Assembly: GCA_964414185.1 (NCBI GenBank)
Contig: CAYPVK010000012.1
Coordinates: 1-42,272 of the forward strand
DNA: 42,272 nucleotides
Source of the DNA: UBA7488 sp964414185
GTDB taxonomy: Bacteria; Pseudomonadota; Alphaproteobacteria; CAAHEQ01; UBA3637
Direction: 5' to 3'
The position numbers and the translations under genes are program-made. Shown piece by piece: positions 24,042-32,920 of this stretch (position 1 is its first letter; every line of letters begins with the position of its first letter). A model generated the notes under the pieces. It worked only from the letters and a program-made list of their open reading frames with translations. It made no database searches and was not told where the DNA came from.

Positions 24042-24701
24042 ATGGCCTATATTGATGCTCATATGCACGTTGTGCCCGATGATGTTTTTTACAAAGCTCG
24101 GCAAAAAGGGGTTGAAAAGTTTTTTGTCAATGCCACTTCGCAAAATGATTGGCAGGCCGTTTTGGATTTGTCCGAACGCGTTTTGGGCGTTTACCCGTGT
24201 TTGGGGATTCATCCGTGGTATGCCGATACGGCCACCGAAAATTGGGAAGCCGATTTGATAAAGTTATTGCGCGCACATCCTTTGGCAATGGTCGGCGAAA
24301 TCGGTTTGGATAAAGGCCGCAGAAATTTTTTGCGGCAACAGGATATTTTCCGCAGGCAGTTGCAAATAGCGGTCGATATGGATCGCCCGGTGCATATTCA
24401 TTGTGTCAAAGCTTGGGATGAAATGTTTGAAATTATCGGCGAATTTCGAGATGTGAAAATGTTGTTGCACCGTTTTGGCGGCGACGAAGTTTTGGTACAA
24501 AAATTTCGGATGTTGAACGCTTATTTTTCGGTTCTGAACGATAAGGTTTACGAAGTGGTTCCCGACAACCGTCTGTTGGTTGAATCGGATGCACCGAGCG
24601 GATTAAAAACGCCCGAAGCGATTCCCGATTTGGTACGGTCTTTAAAATTGGATGAAAATTATTTAATGCAAACGGCTGAGGATTTTTTGGATGGAAGATA
24701 G
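24042..24701 (+). CDS. TatD-family metal-dependent hydrolase
   Basis: This 219-residue TIM-barrel hydrolase belongs to the TatD DNase family. The motifs run in order: DAHMH near the start, CLGIHPW, MVGEIGLDKG, a central HIHC, then LHRFGG and ESDAP. It is shorter than typical TatD proteins (about 260 residues), and two motifs deviate (HRFGG for HCFSG, ESD for ETD), so substrate use may differ. AAAGGA lies upstream of the ATG at 24042. It overlaps the next gene by 11 nt. Confidence 0.82.
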   Translation: MAYIDAHMHVVPDDVFYKARQKGVEKFFVNATSQNDWQAVLDLSERVLGVYPCLGIHPWYADTATENWEADLIKLLRAHPLAMVGEIGLDKGRRNFLRQQDIFRRQLQIAVDMDRPVHIHCVKAWDEMFEIIGEFRDVKMLLHRFGGDEVLVQKFRMLNAYFSVLNDKVYEVVPDNRLLVESDAPSGLKTPEAIPDLVRSLKLDENYLMQTAEDFLDGR

Positions 24702-25431
24702 ATTGGCACGCACGCGCTTATTGTTGGGCGAAAAAGGAATTGAAAAATTACAAAAAGCCACCGTCATGGTTGTCGGATGCGGGGCAGTCGGCAGCTTTGC
24801 GATTGAAGCGTTGGCCAGAGTCGGCGTCGGACGTTTGATTTTGGTCGATTTCGACGTTGTCAAGGAAAGCAACATCAACCGCCAATTGTTCGCTTTGCAA
24901 TCGACTTTGGGGCAAGAAAAAACGGCGGTCGCCCGTCAACGCGTCCGTGATATTTCGCCGGATATTCAAGTTGAAGTGATTCCCGCGCTGGTCAACGGAG
25001 AAAACGTTGCGGAGCTTATTTCATACAGGCCCGATTTCGTTATTGACGCAATTGATACGTTGAATCCGAAAACATTGTTGATTGAATCATTGGTGCGTGC
25101 CGGGATTATGTTTATTTCGAGTATGGGAGCGGCATTGAAAGTCGACCCGAGCAAAATTGCCGTTGTCCCGATGAAAAAAACCATTAACGACCCGTTGGCG
25201 TTTTTTGTGCGCAAACGGTTGCGCAAACGCGGCGTGCCGATGGATTTTAAAGTGGTATATTCATCCGAAGACGTATCCGATAAAGCGCATATCGAAATGC
25301 CGTCGGAACCCGAAAACGATACGGGGCGGGTACGGCATAATTTGGGATCTTTGCCGACCGTTACCGGCATATTCGGTTTAATATGCGCGAATGAATGCAT
25401 CAAGTTTTTAACGGACGGTTTCGGAAGGTGA
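24691..25431 (+). CDS. tcdA: tRNA threonylcarbamoyladenosine dehydratase (TcdA/YgdL, ThiF family)
   Basis: This 246-residue E1-like enzyme cyclises the t6A modification at position 37 of ANN-decoding tRNAs to ct6A using ATP. The N-terminal nucleotide-binding motif is VMVVGCGAVGSFAIEALARV; then VDFD, NINRQLFA with the catalytic arginine, and DAIDTLNPK. The later segment SSMGAALKVDPSKI and the C-terminal GSLPTVTGIFGLICAN are typical of TcdA rather than MoeB or ThiF. The start overlaps the TatD stop by 11 nt, so the pair is coupled. Confidence 0.88.
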   Translation: MEDRLARTRLLLGEKGIEKLQKATVMVVGCGAVGSFAIEALARVGVGRLILVDFDVVKESNINRQLFALQSTLGQEKTAVARQRVRDISPDIQVEVIPALVNGENVAELISYRPDFVIDAIDTLNPKTLLIESLVRAGIMFISSMGAALKVDPSKIAVVPMKKTINDPLAFFVRKRLRKRGVPMDFKVVYSSEDVSDKAHIEMPSEPENDTGRVRHNLGSLPTVTGIFGLICANECIKFLTDGFGR

Positions 25432-25505
25432 ATATGTGTATTTCGGGCGTAAAGGTAGCCGAAAAAGTTCCGAATATAACGCAATAAAGAATGAATTATT
25501 GCAAC

Positions 25506-25534
25506 TTGACAGATTTTAATAAAAATATTATCCT
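25506..25534 (+). promoter_or_regulatory. Promoter of the glycosyltransferase gene
   Basis: TTGACA (25506-25511) and TATCCT (25529-25534) are separated by 17 nt. They lie 33 nt upstream of the ATG at 25568. Confidence 0.6.
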
Positions 25535-25567
25535 ATGCCATTGATAAATTTGATTACGGAGGAATAA

Positions 25568-26943
25568 ATGAAAAAGATAACCGTTCTTTTTTTTGTTTAT
25601 TATTATGTTTTGCGGAATATATTTATCCGTGCGACAACATCCTGCCATTTCCGTTATTATGCCGACCTATAACCGTGCCGAATTGTTGCCGCGTGCGATA
25701 AATTCGATTTTGTGGCAAACATACAAAGATTTTGAATTCATTATTGTTGACGACGGTTCGACGGACGATACCGCACGCTTGTTGAAAGAATATGCCGACA
25801 AAGACAAACGCATTCGCATATTGCGCAACGAAAAGAACAAAGGGATAGCTTATTCGCGGCAACGCGGGTTGGATGCCGCTCGCGGAAAGTACATTGCCGT
25901 TATGGATTCCGACGATTGGTCCGTACCGGAACGGTTGCAAAAGCAAATTGATTTTATGGATAAAAATCCCGAAATTGACGCATGTACGGGAAGGTTGGGC
26001 AATCTTGAAAATATAGACATTTCAAATTATAAGCCGGATTCTTTCACATATACCGTTAAACATCTGCCGGGCTTTTTTGAAACGGAACTTATGTTTTACA
26101 ACATATTTTCGAATGTTTCGTCTTTTTTTTAAGCGTGCGTTTGTTGAAAAAAATAATATTCATTATGACACAGCCCTTGTTTCTGCGGAAGATTACGATT
26201 TTTGGCGGCAGATAGCCATGGCGGGCGGTAAAATGGTCGGTTTATCCGACGCATTGGTTTATATTCGTTCGCATCATTCCAATGTGTCGACGTATTATGA
26301 TGAGATGACAAAAAATTCCGTTGAAATACACAAAAAAATGTTTTCCCGCTTTTTTGAACCCGATGCCGACGAATTGAAATTCAGTTATACAAAACAAGAA
26401 AAATGTTATTTGTTGAAAAAGATAAAACAAATCAATGCCGTGAATCCGAAAATGCCTCAAATTTATTTGGAAAACAGCTATAAAACGCAATGCCCGTCGG
26501 ATTTGAACAATTCATATTATGTAAAGCATACGTTAAACCGTTGGGAAGGTTTTTTGGAAAAAATCGAAGGGAATAAATATGCTCGCGTGGGAACCAAAGA
26601 TATCGGAATGTTAAAAATCAAGCCGGGCAAAATCGAAATGCATTGGAATGCTTATCCGCCGGAAACGTTTGTTTTATCCGAAAAATCGGAATGGATTTTT
26701 GAACCTTCCGGAAAAACAATTAAATTGAAACATATTAATTGGGCGGCGGATTTTATCGTTTCCGATGTTGAAAAGGGCGGTTGCCGTACGGATGTGAAAA
26801 CGGAATGCGCGCATATCCGATATATTTTTGATGATGTCCTTTGGGTTGATTGGACAAATCCCGCTTGGCCTTCGGAGGAATTTAAAAAGGAAAAAGGGGC
26901 ATTCAAATTTGTCAGAGCATTGAATGAAAACGAAAAAATTTAA
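25568..26943 (+). pseudogene. Family 2 glycosyltransferase interrupted at two T8 tracts
   Basis: The ATG at 25568 has GGAGG 5 nt upstream, but its frame reaches a stop after about 35 codons. Removing one T from the T8 tract at 25587-25594 joins it to the frame holding the GT2 core. That core reads ISVIMPTYNRAELLPRAINS, then IIVDDGSTDDT, and the DxD-like AVMDSDDWSVPER. That frame stops at TAA just after a second T8 tract (26123-26130). Removing one T there joins the rest: the acceptor-side ED-motif ALVSAEDYDFWRQIAMAGG and a C-terminal region of about 200 residues. With both repairs it is one protein of about 457 residues. It may be phase variable, rescued by slippage, or a true pseudogene. Confidence 0.8.
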
Positions 26944-26958
26944 TTCTCTGTCACCCGT

Positions 26959-28515
26959 TTATTTCCCCGCCAACAACGCTTCGATGAGTTCTTCGACCGA
27001 CGGGATATAGCCGTTTTTGTACATCGGGTCGGTACCGAAACGATAAGCGGCGTGACCTGCAAACATCAAATTGTTGTCGATGCTTTCGCCGTGCGCGATG
27101 GCTTCCAACGTTTTGCTGATACAAAATGAGCGCGGATCGGGCAAACGGCCGATGGTGCCGTTGGCCTGAGACCAAGCGGAAAAAGCACAACCCGATAAAC
27201 AGCCCACGCAGTTGGCGCGGTCGGTTTTGATTTGGTTGTTTTCTTCTTCAGATACAAAGATGATGGAATCATCCGGTGTGCGCAACGGTATTTTTTTGCC
27301 TTCCTTAATATATTGTTCGGTCCGTTTTTTGTCGTGTTCGGTCAAATAAACCGTCAGGTTTTCGGAAAATTTGAACGGGCGCACAAAAATGCCTTCCGGT
27401 TTTTCCTTAAACGGCATTTCGGTATCTTTGCGTTCCATCAGCCGTTCGATAAATTTATTTTTGACGGCCGACGAATAAAAGCCCGTCGGTGAAAATTGTT
27501 GCAACACGACATCGCCTTTTTTAAGCCCGCGCAAGCACCCTTGCCACGCTTTGGCAACAGGGCTTTCTTTCGTCAGCAACGGGCGTGTCCCGAGTTGAAA
27601 AGCCAAAGGCCCGATTTCGGGATTGTCAATGTAATCTTCGAATTCGGACAGGTTCCAAACGCCGCCCGCCAAAATAATCGGGACGTGTTGCAGGTTAAAC
27701 GAGTTCATCACTTTGCGCAATTCCACCAAACGTTCGTACGGGCGTTCGGGTTTTTCGGGGTTTTCCGAATTGGACAAGCCGTTATGCCCGCCCGCCAACC
27801 AAGGGTCTTCGTATACGACGCCGCCCAAAAGTTCGGCACAGTTTTTATAGGAACGCAACCATAAAGCGCGGAAAGCGCGGGCGGATGACACAATCGGATA
27901 GTAATAAATGTTGTATTTGACGGCGACTTCCGCCAATTTATACGGCATGCCCGCCCCGCATGTAATGCCGTGAATCAGGTTGCCGACTTCGCCGAGCATT
28001 CCTTCAACCACCGGCACGGTTTCTTTCATGTGTTTTCGGACATTAAAACGCAAAGCCCCCAAAGTTTGTTGAACACGTTCGCCGACAGCTTCGATTTTTT
28101 CATGATATTTTTCGGCCGCCTTTTTTTTCATTTTTTCGACAATGCTTTCGCATGAATCCATCACGCCTTCCAAAATGGGGATGCTGCCGCCCATTTCCCA
28201 CAGGACATTCATATGGATACGCCCTTTGCCGCCCGCGATTTCATGCGCCAGTTTAGCTTGGCAAATGCCGCCTTTAATGGACATTTCAATCAATTCTTTT
28301 TGGCGTTCGGGCCGCGTTTTGCGCGTATAAACTTTCGGGACAAAATTGCCCTTTTCGTCCAAAACGTCGGCAAATACGCCGGATATCGTGCCGACCGCTC
28401 CCGCCGCCGCCCAAGCACCGGACGAACGCCCGTCGGATACGGCGATGCCTTTGCCGCCTTCAATTAAAGGGATAACTTCTTTGCCGGAAATCATAACGGG
28501 ATTTAATTTTTTCAT
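26959..28515 (-). CDS. Nitronate monooxygenase/FabK-type flavin oxidoreductase
   Basis: This 518-residue TIM-barrel flavoprotein belongs to the 2-nitropropane dioxygenase superfamily. Seen are the glycine-rich flavin-site segments GGICQAKLAHE, HGITCGAGMPYKL, VPIILAGGVWNLSEF and FQLGTRPL. It is longer than the 320-350 residue FabK or NMO enzymes. The additional C-terminal part carries a cysteine cluster (NCVGCLSGCAFSAW), which may bind a metal or iron-sulfur centre. The ATG at 28515 has AAGG 9 nt upstream; the one at 28521 is too close. The gene is convergent with the glycosyltransferase, with a 15-nt gap. The substrate is unknown. Confidence 0.8.
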   Translation of the reverse strand: MKKLNPVMISGKEVIPLIEGGKGIAVSDGRSSGAWAAAGAVGTISGVFADVLDEKGNFVPKVYTRKTRPERQKELIEMSIKGGICQAKLAHEIAGGKGRIHMNVLWEMGGSIPILEGVMDSCESIVEKMKKKAAEKYHEKIEAVGERVQQTLGALRFNVRKHMKETVPVVEGMLGEVGNLIHGITCGAGMPYKLAEVAVKYNIYYYPIVSSARAFRALWLRSYKNCAELLGGVVYEDPWLAGGHNGLSNSENPEKPERPYERLVELRKVMNSFNLQHVPIILAGGVWNLSEFEDYIDNPEIGPLAFQLGTRPLLTKESPVAKAWQGCLRGLKKGDVVLQQFSPTGFYSSAVKNKFIERLMERKDTEMPFKEKPEGIFVRPFKFSENLTVYLTEHDKKRTEQYIKEGKKIPLRTPDDSIIFVSEEENNQIKTDRANCVGCLSGCAFSAWSQANGTIGRLPDPRSFCISKTLEAIAHGESIDNNLMFAGHAAYRFGTDPMYKNGYIPSVEELIEALLAGK

Positions 28516-28691
28516 CAACATTGTCCTTCGGTTAAAATAAATTGCATTTAATTTTATGTATATATGTGTAAAAAGGCAAGAATTTTCAAGCGAAAGTCAT
28601 ATGAAATGGGTTTAAAAAGCGTTTAAGCAAGCTAAAAGGACCCCTTTTCGGTATTTGGGGGCATACACTTGTATACATATGTAAAAAAAAC

Positions 28692-28721
28692 TTGTTTTTT
28701 ATCTTTTTTATGCGGTACAAT
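28692..28721 (+). promoter_or_regulatory. Promoter of the HATPase-receiver-phosphatase gene
   Basis: TTGTTT (28692-28697) and TACAAT (28716-28721) are separated by 18 nt, 27 nt before the start codon at 28749. Confidence 0.4.
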
Positions 28722-28748
28722 GAAACCGATTATTTGAAGAGGATGAAT

Positions 28749-30719
28749 ATGTATCATATCACAGGGGACAGCGTTTCCGAAAAACAAGTGGTTAAGTTGG
28801 CCGAAAAAATGAATTTTAAGCCGTGGCCCGATGAAAACGCACCGCTTATGACGGCCGTGCAAGAGCATTGTTTCCCGAAACATTTATCCGTTTTGGCCGA
28901 TAACATTACCGAAGAAAAATTGCACCTTCTTTTTGAAAAGCCGATTGTGAATATTTTGGATGCCAATGCTTTGCCGGAATCCATTGAAGATTATTACCGC
29001 CATAAAAAGGCGACGAACAAAGGGCAATCCATCGGCTTTATTTTAACGTGCCCCGTTGTTTATGCTTGTGATGTGGCGCAAATTTTTACCGAAGCGCTTA
29101 ATAAGCGGTTAAATTTTTCCCCGTCGCGTTACGGCAATATTCATTTGGCGTTACATGAAGCGTTGGTAAACGGCCTTATCCACGGCAATTTGCAAATCGG
29201 CAGCGATTTGCGCCAATCGGCTCAAGATTACGTTAAATATTCTCAAATTTTAAAGGAACGTTTGAAAAACCCGGCTTACGCACGCAAATCTGTCAGTATT
29301 TGGGCCGATTGGGACGATCAAAAATTGGAAATTAAAATCCGTGACGAAGGAGCCGGATATGCCATTTCAACCGAAATGGATAAAAAAACCGACACAAAGG
29401 CAAAATCGGGCAGGGGATTGAAAATGATTGCTTCAACGGCGGATTCTTGCACAATTGAAGATTTCGGCCGTGAAATAACGTTGTCGTTTGCTTTTGACGA
29501 ACCCGAACATTATCAGGTTGGCGAAGCTTTGATTGAAAATCCCGATGAAAAATCTCATTTCACGGCGGATTTATCCGATTGCCGCGTGTTGGTGATGGAA
29601 GACAATTTATCCAACCAAACATTGGTAGCCAGGCTTTTGAACGTTGTCGGTATTACAAAAATCGATATGGCTGCAGACGGTATTGAAGGGTTGCATAAAG
29701 TTATTGAAAATCCGCCGGATTTGATTATCTTGGATATTACGATGCCGCGCATGAACGGTTATGAAGTGTTGCATCATTTAAAATCCGTTCCGCAAACGGC
29801 CGATATTCCCGTTTTGATTCAAACGGCGTCCGATACGCGCGAAACACGCGATAAAACATTTTCGTCCGGCGCGACGGATTTTATTTCCAAACCGATTAAC
29901 CCGCTGGAATTTTTTTCACGAGTCAAAGTCCATTTGGAAAACAGGTTGCTGGTTAAAGATTTGGAAGGCAAATTAAAACAAATCGATACCGAATTGCGTG
30001 CTGCGCAAAAAGTGCAAACCGATATGTTGCCGTCGGAAGAAACATTGAAAAATTTTCAAAAAAAATACGGTTTGCAAATCGCGCATTTTTTCGTGCCGTC
30101 ATCGAAACTCGGCGGTGATTTTTGGCAACTGTTTCCGATTTCGCCGACACGGGCGGCCGTGTATTTGTGCGATTTTTCGGGACATGGCGTCGCTGCCGCT
30201 TTGAATACGGTGCGGTTGCATACTCTTATTACGCAAATGAATAAAAATATCAGCGGCCCGGCGGCGTTTTTGCAAAAATTAAATGACCAATTATACGGGT
30301 TATTGCCGCGCGGACAGTTCGCCACTTTCTTTTGCGTTGTCATTGATGTCGAAAAACAAACGCTCAGCTATTCGGGGGCCGGAACACCGCCGCCGTTTTT
30401 GTGTTCGAACGGGCGGATACAAGCTCTTAAAACAAAGGGAATGCCGTTGGGAATTGTCCGCCGTCCCGTTTATGATGAAGAAACAATATCGTTCGGGCCG
30501 AATGATAATTTGTTTATGTTCAGTGACGCTTTTACCGAATCCCCGAATGAAGAAGGTAAGCGTTTGGGTGATGACGGCTTTGAAAAAATGGTATCCGAAC
30601 TGTTGTGCGGGGATAATCCCGAACGGATCGTTTCCGAAATTACGGCGGCTTTTTTCAAATTTGCTTCGCCGCCTCCGCCCGATGACGTAACGGCTGTTTT
30701 GGTAAGGTTTAACAAATGA
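28749..30719 (+). CDS. HATPase_c - response regulator receiver - PP2C (SpoIIE) phosphatase fusion
   Basis: This 656-residue cytoplasmic signalling protein combines three modules. Residues about 115-250 are an anti-sigma-type HATPase (N-box HEALVNGLIHGN, then RDEGAGY and SGRGLKMI). Residues about 277-395 are a receiver domain with acidic pocket Glu284/Asp285, phospho-acceptor Asp329 (ILDITMPRMNG) and Lys381. Residues about 440-655 are a PP2C-type phosphatase (LGGDFWQ, CDFSGHG). Kinase-like and phosphatase modules of a partner-switching system thus sit in one chain, probably controlled by receiver phosphorylation. No STAS-domain partner is visible nearby. The ATG at 28749 has GAGG at suitable distance. 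It overlaps rsmE by 4 nt. Confidence 0.9.
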   Translation: MYHITGDSVSEKQVVKLAEKMNFKPWPDENAPLMTAVQEHCFPKHLSVLADNITEEKLHLLFEKPIVNILDANALPESIEDYYRHKKATNKGQSIGFILTCPVVYACDVAQIFTEALNKRLNFSPSRYGNIHLALHEALVNGLIHGNLQIGSDLRQSAQDYVKYSQILKERLKNPAYARKSVSIWADWDDQKLEIKIRDEGAGYAISTEMDKKTDTKAKSGRGLKMIASTADSCTIEDFGREITLSFAFDEPEHYQVGEALIENPDEKSHFTADLSDCRVLVMEDNLSNQTLVARLLNVVGITKIDMAADGIEGLHKVIENPPDLIILDITMPRMNGYEVLHHLKSVPQTADIPVLIQTASDTRETRDKTFSSGATDFISKPINPLEFFSRVKVHLENRLLVKDLEGKLKQIDTELRAAQKVQTDMLPSEETLKNFQKKYGLQIAHFFVPSSKLGGDFWQLFPISPTRAAVYLCDFSGHGVAAALNTVRLHTLITQMNKNISGPAAFLQKLNDQLYGLLPRGQFATFFCVVIDVEKQTLSYSGAGTPPPFLCSNGRIQALKTKGMPLGIVRRPVYDEETISFGPNDNLFMFSDAFTESPNEEGKRLGDDGFEKMVSELLCGDNPERIVSEITAAFFKFASPPPPDDVTAVLVRFNK

Positions 30720-31417
30720 TCAGATTATTTACGACATCAAGCTTGTCCGTCGGGCAACATGTTTTTGCCGATGAAAACCAAGTGCATTATTTGTTTCATG
30801 TGATGCGTTTAAAAATCGGCGACAAAGTGTTGTTATTTAACGGGGCAGAGGGCGAATTCGAATGTGAAATAATCGATTTGAATAAAAAAACGGGCGTGTT
30901 TATGCCACTTGCCCGAACGCGTGAACAAAGCGTGGAAAACGGACCCGTTTTGGCAATGTCGCTGATTAAAAAAGACAACATGGATTGGGTATTGCAAAAG
31001 GCGACCGAATTGGGCGTTTCGGAAATTGTGCCGATTATCGCACGGCGCAGCGTGCTTCAAAAAATGAATATGCAGCGGGCTAAAGCTATTGTTACCGAAG
31101 CGGCCGAACAATGCGAACGGTTAAGTGTCCCCGAAATAAGCGAACCGACGGATGTCAATACGTTTTTATCCACATGTCGCGCGGATGAAAAAATTGTTTA
31201 CCTGTCTGAACGCGGTCAAACCGACGGCACCGTTAAACGCGGCGAAAAAGTTTGCTTTGTCATTGGTCCCGAAGGCGGTTGGACAACACAAGAATTGAAC
31301 GCTTTTGAAAGTCATGAAACGGCGGTTGCGTTAAATTTGGGGCGTTTGATATTGCGTGCCGAAACTGCGGCGATTTCGATTTTGGCGGCGCATCGTTTTG
31401 ATGTATTCGGCGGGTAA
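30716..31417 (+). CDS. rsmE: 16S rRNA (uracil-1498-N3)-methyltransferase RsmE
   Basis: This 233-residue SPOUT-class enzyme methylates U1498 of 16S rRNA. An N-terminal PUA-like region (HYLFHVMRLKIGDKVLLFNG) is followed by KKDNMDWVLQKATELGV. The knotted SAM site is FVIGPEGGWTTQEL, then LNLGRLILRAETAAI. The ATG overlaps the preceding stop (ATGA), so it is coupled to the signalling gene. Confidence 0.95.
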   Translation: MIRLFTTSSLSVGQHVFADENQVHYLFHVMRLKIGDKVLLFNGAEGEFECEIIDLNKKTGVFMPLARTREQSVENGPVLAMSLIKKDNMDWVLQKATELGVSEIVPIIARRSVLQKMNMQRAKAIVTEAAEQCERLSVPEISEPTDVNTFLSTCRADEKIVYLSERGQTDGTVKRGEKVCFVIGPEGGWTTQELNAFESHETAVALNLGRLILRAETAAISILAAHRFDVFGG

Positions 31418-31537
31418 TCGAACAAGGTTTTTCTTGTTTCAAAACGACTATTTTACCCATTTGTCGAATAATTGTTGCAAATCGTTCTTTTTTATGGTTA
31501 AAATATACTTAGTTTATTTCAAAAAGGAACCTTCAGT

Positions 31538-32788
31538 ATGAACAAATTCTTACTTTTTTCAAGCGTTTTAACCCTTAGCCTTGCTATGGGGGCGAATGCT
31601 ACGTTGTCGAACAATTCGTTAATCATTTGCCGTGGTATGCAATGTGCCGATGCCAAGTACACGATGAGCAAGGAATACTTGTTCAATCAGATTGCGGATT
31701 TGTTTGAAAAAAATATTACGAAAGAGGTTTTATTATGCGAAGCCGATCCGGCCTCGCACAGATGCATTGAACCGGGTATCCGTTTAAACGGCCAAACCAA
31801 TAATGTTAAAGCCGATATTTCGATTAAATCGGCAGAAATCGTCGATTCTAAATTGTTGAAAGGCCAAACGGCCATTGATACGATTTTGGATTTTGCCGTC
31901 GATGCAAACGGAACGCGCCCGCGTTGCCAATCGGCACTGTCTCAACTGCGCGTGATGAGTATTGACGATGTTCAAATGAATGTCGGCGGTTTTGATTGTT
32001 CCTTTACCGAAACGGGCAGTTCAACGATGAACATGTCCTATAAAATCGATATGATCGATTTTGATTACGGTTTGATGGGCGCTTATTATACGGCCGGGTC
32101 GGGCCAAGTAATGCGCGGCGGCAAAAACGGTTATGTTTTATGGCGTTTTACCGAAAAAATGCCTGGTACCGTTTATTTGCTCAGTGACAGCAATTCGCCC
32201 GAAGCTCAGGCCGCCTATCGTAAACAAATGTCCGACCGTTTAAGTGCCGAAACGGCTGCCAGAGCACAGGCCGAAGCCGAAGTCATCCGTTTAAAAGGGC
32301 AATTGTCAGCGGCGGGAAATACCATATCGGATAAGGCTGCCACTTGCGAAGGGTGCCCCGGCATTGTGAAGGATTCCGTTAAGGAAGAATCCAGCTATGT
32401 TAAATCAACCGTTAAGGGTAATTTGCAAGCGCGCACGCCCATTATCGGGACGACGACGGATACAACGACAACCGTTGTGAAAACTCAGGCACCGACCGTG
32501 GTTGTTCAACAACCGGTACCTCAAGTTATGACAAGACAAACAAATACAAAAGTGATCGTGCCCGATATTCCGTGCAGCAAACAAACCGTTGTTGACGGGA
32601 ATGTTGTATCAAATTGCGCACCCGATACGCAAACGGTCGTACAAAAATTTGTTGAAACGGATAATGACGGGCGCACGATTACCCGTAAAGTGACGACGAC
32701 TACAACGACAGAACCCCAAAAAGGATTTTGGGGGCGCGTGTGGGACAAAACGCAAAAAGTCATTTATTTGGAAGAATCGTTGTGGTAA
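31538..32788 (+). CDS. Secreted hypothetical protein with Thr-rich C-terminal region
   Basis: This 416-residue protein has a signal peptide (LLFSSVLTLSLAMGANA). The body has paired cysteines (ICRGMQC, CEADPASHRC, CEGCPG). A short coiled coil lies at about residues 225-265 (RLSAETAARAQAEAEVIRLK). A Thr/Val/Gln-rich low-complexity stretch (TTTDTTTTVV, then TVVVQQPVPQV) precedes a charged end. AAGGAA lies 9 nt before the ATG, and a strong hairpin terminator follows, so it is a single-gene unit. I infer a periplasmic or surface location. Family not recognised. Confidence 0.75.
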   Translation: MNKFLLFSSVLTLSLAMGANATLSNNSLIICRGMQCADAKYTMSKEYLFNQIADLFEKNITKEVLLCEADPASHRCIEPGIRLNGQTNNVKADISIKSAEIVDSKLLKGQTAIDTILDFAVDANGTRPRCQSALSQLRVMSIDDVQMNVGGFDCSFTETGSSTMNMSYKIDMIDFDYGLMGAYYTAGSGQVMRGGKNGYVLWRFTEKMPGTVYLLSDSNSPEAQAAYRKQMSDRLSAETAARAQAEAEVIRLKGQLSAAGNTISDKAATCEGCPGIVKDSVKEESSYVKSTVKGNLQARTPIIGTTTDTTTTVVKTQAPTVVVQQPVPQVMTRQTNTKVIVPDIPCSKQTVVDGNVVSNCAPDTQTVVQKFVETDNDGRTITRKVTTTTTTEPQKGFWGRVWDKTQKVIYLEESLW

Positions 32789-32821
32789 TTTTGCCGCGGT
32801 TTTTCTGTCAAGGTTGAAATG

Positions 32822-32866
32822 TTTCCAATGTCGCCGTTTTTTACGGGTGGCATTGGAAATGTTTTT
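32822..32866 (+). terminator. Terminator after the secreted Thr-rich protein gene
   Basis: TTTCCAATG pairs with CATTGGAAA (inner bases partly paired) and is followed by GTTTTTAAGG, 34 nt after the stop codon. Confidence 0.7.
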
Positions 32867-32920
32867 AAGGTTCGCATTGCGATTTATAAAAATTCATAAA
32901 CAAAAAGTAATTGGGAAACA

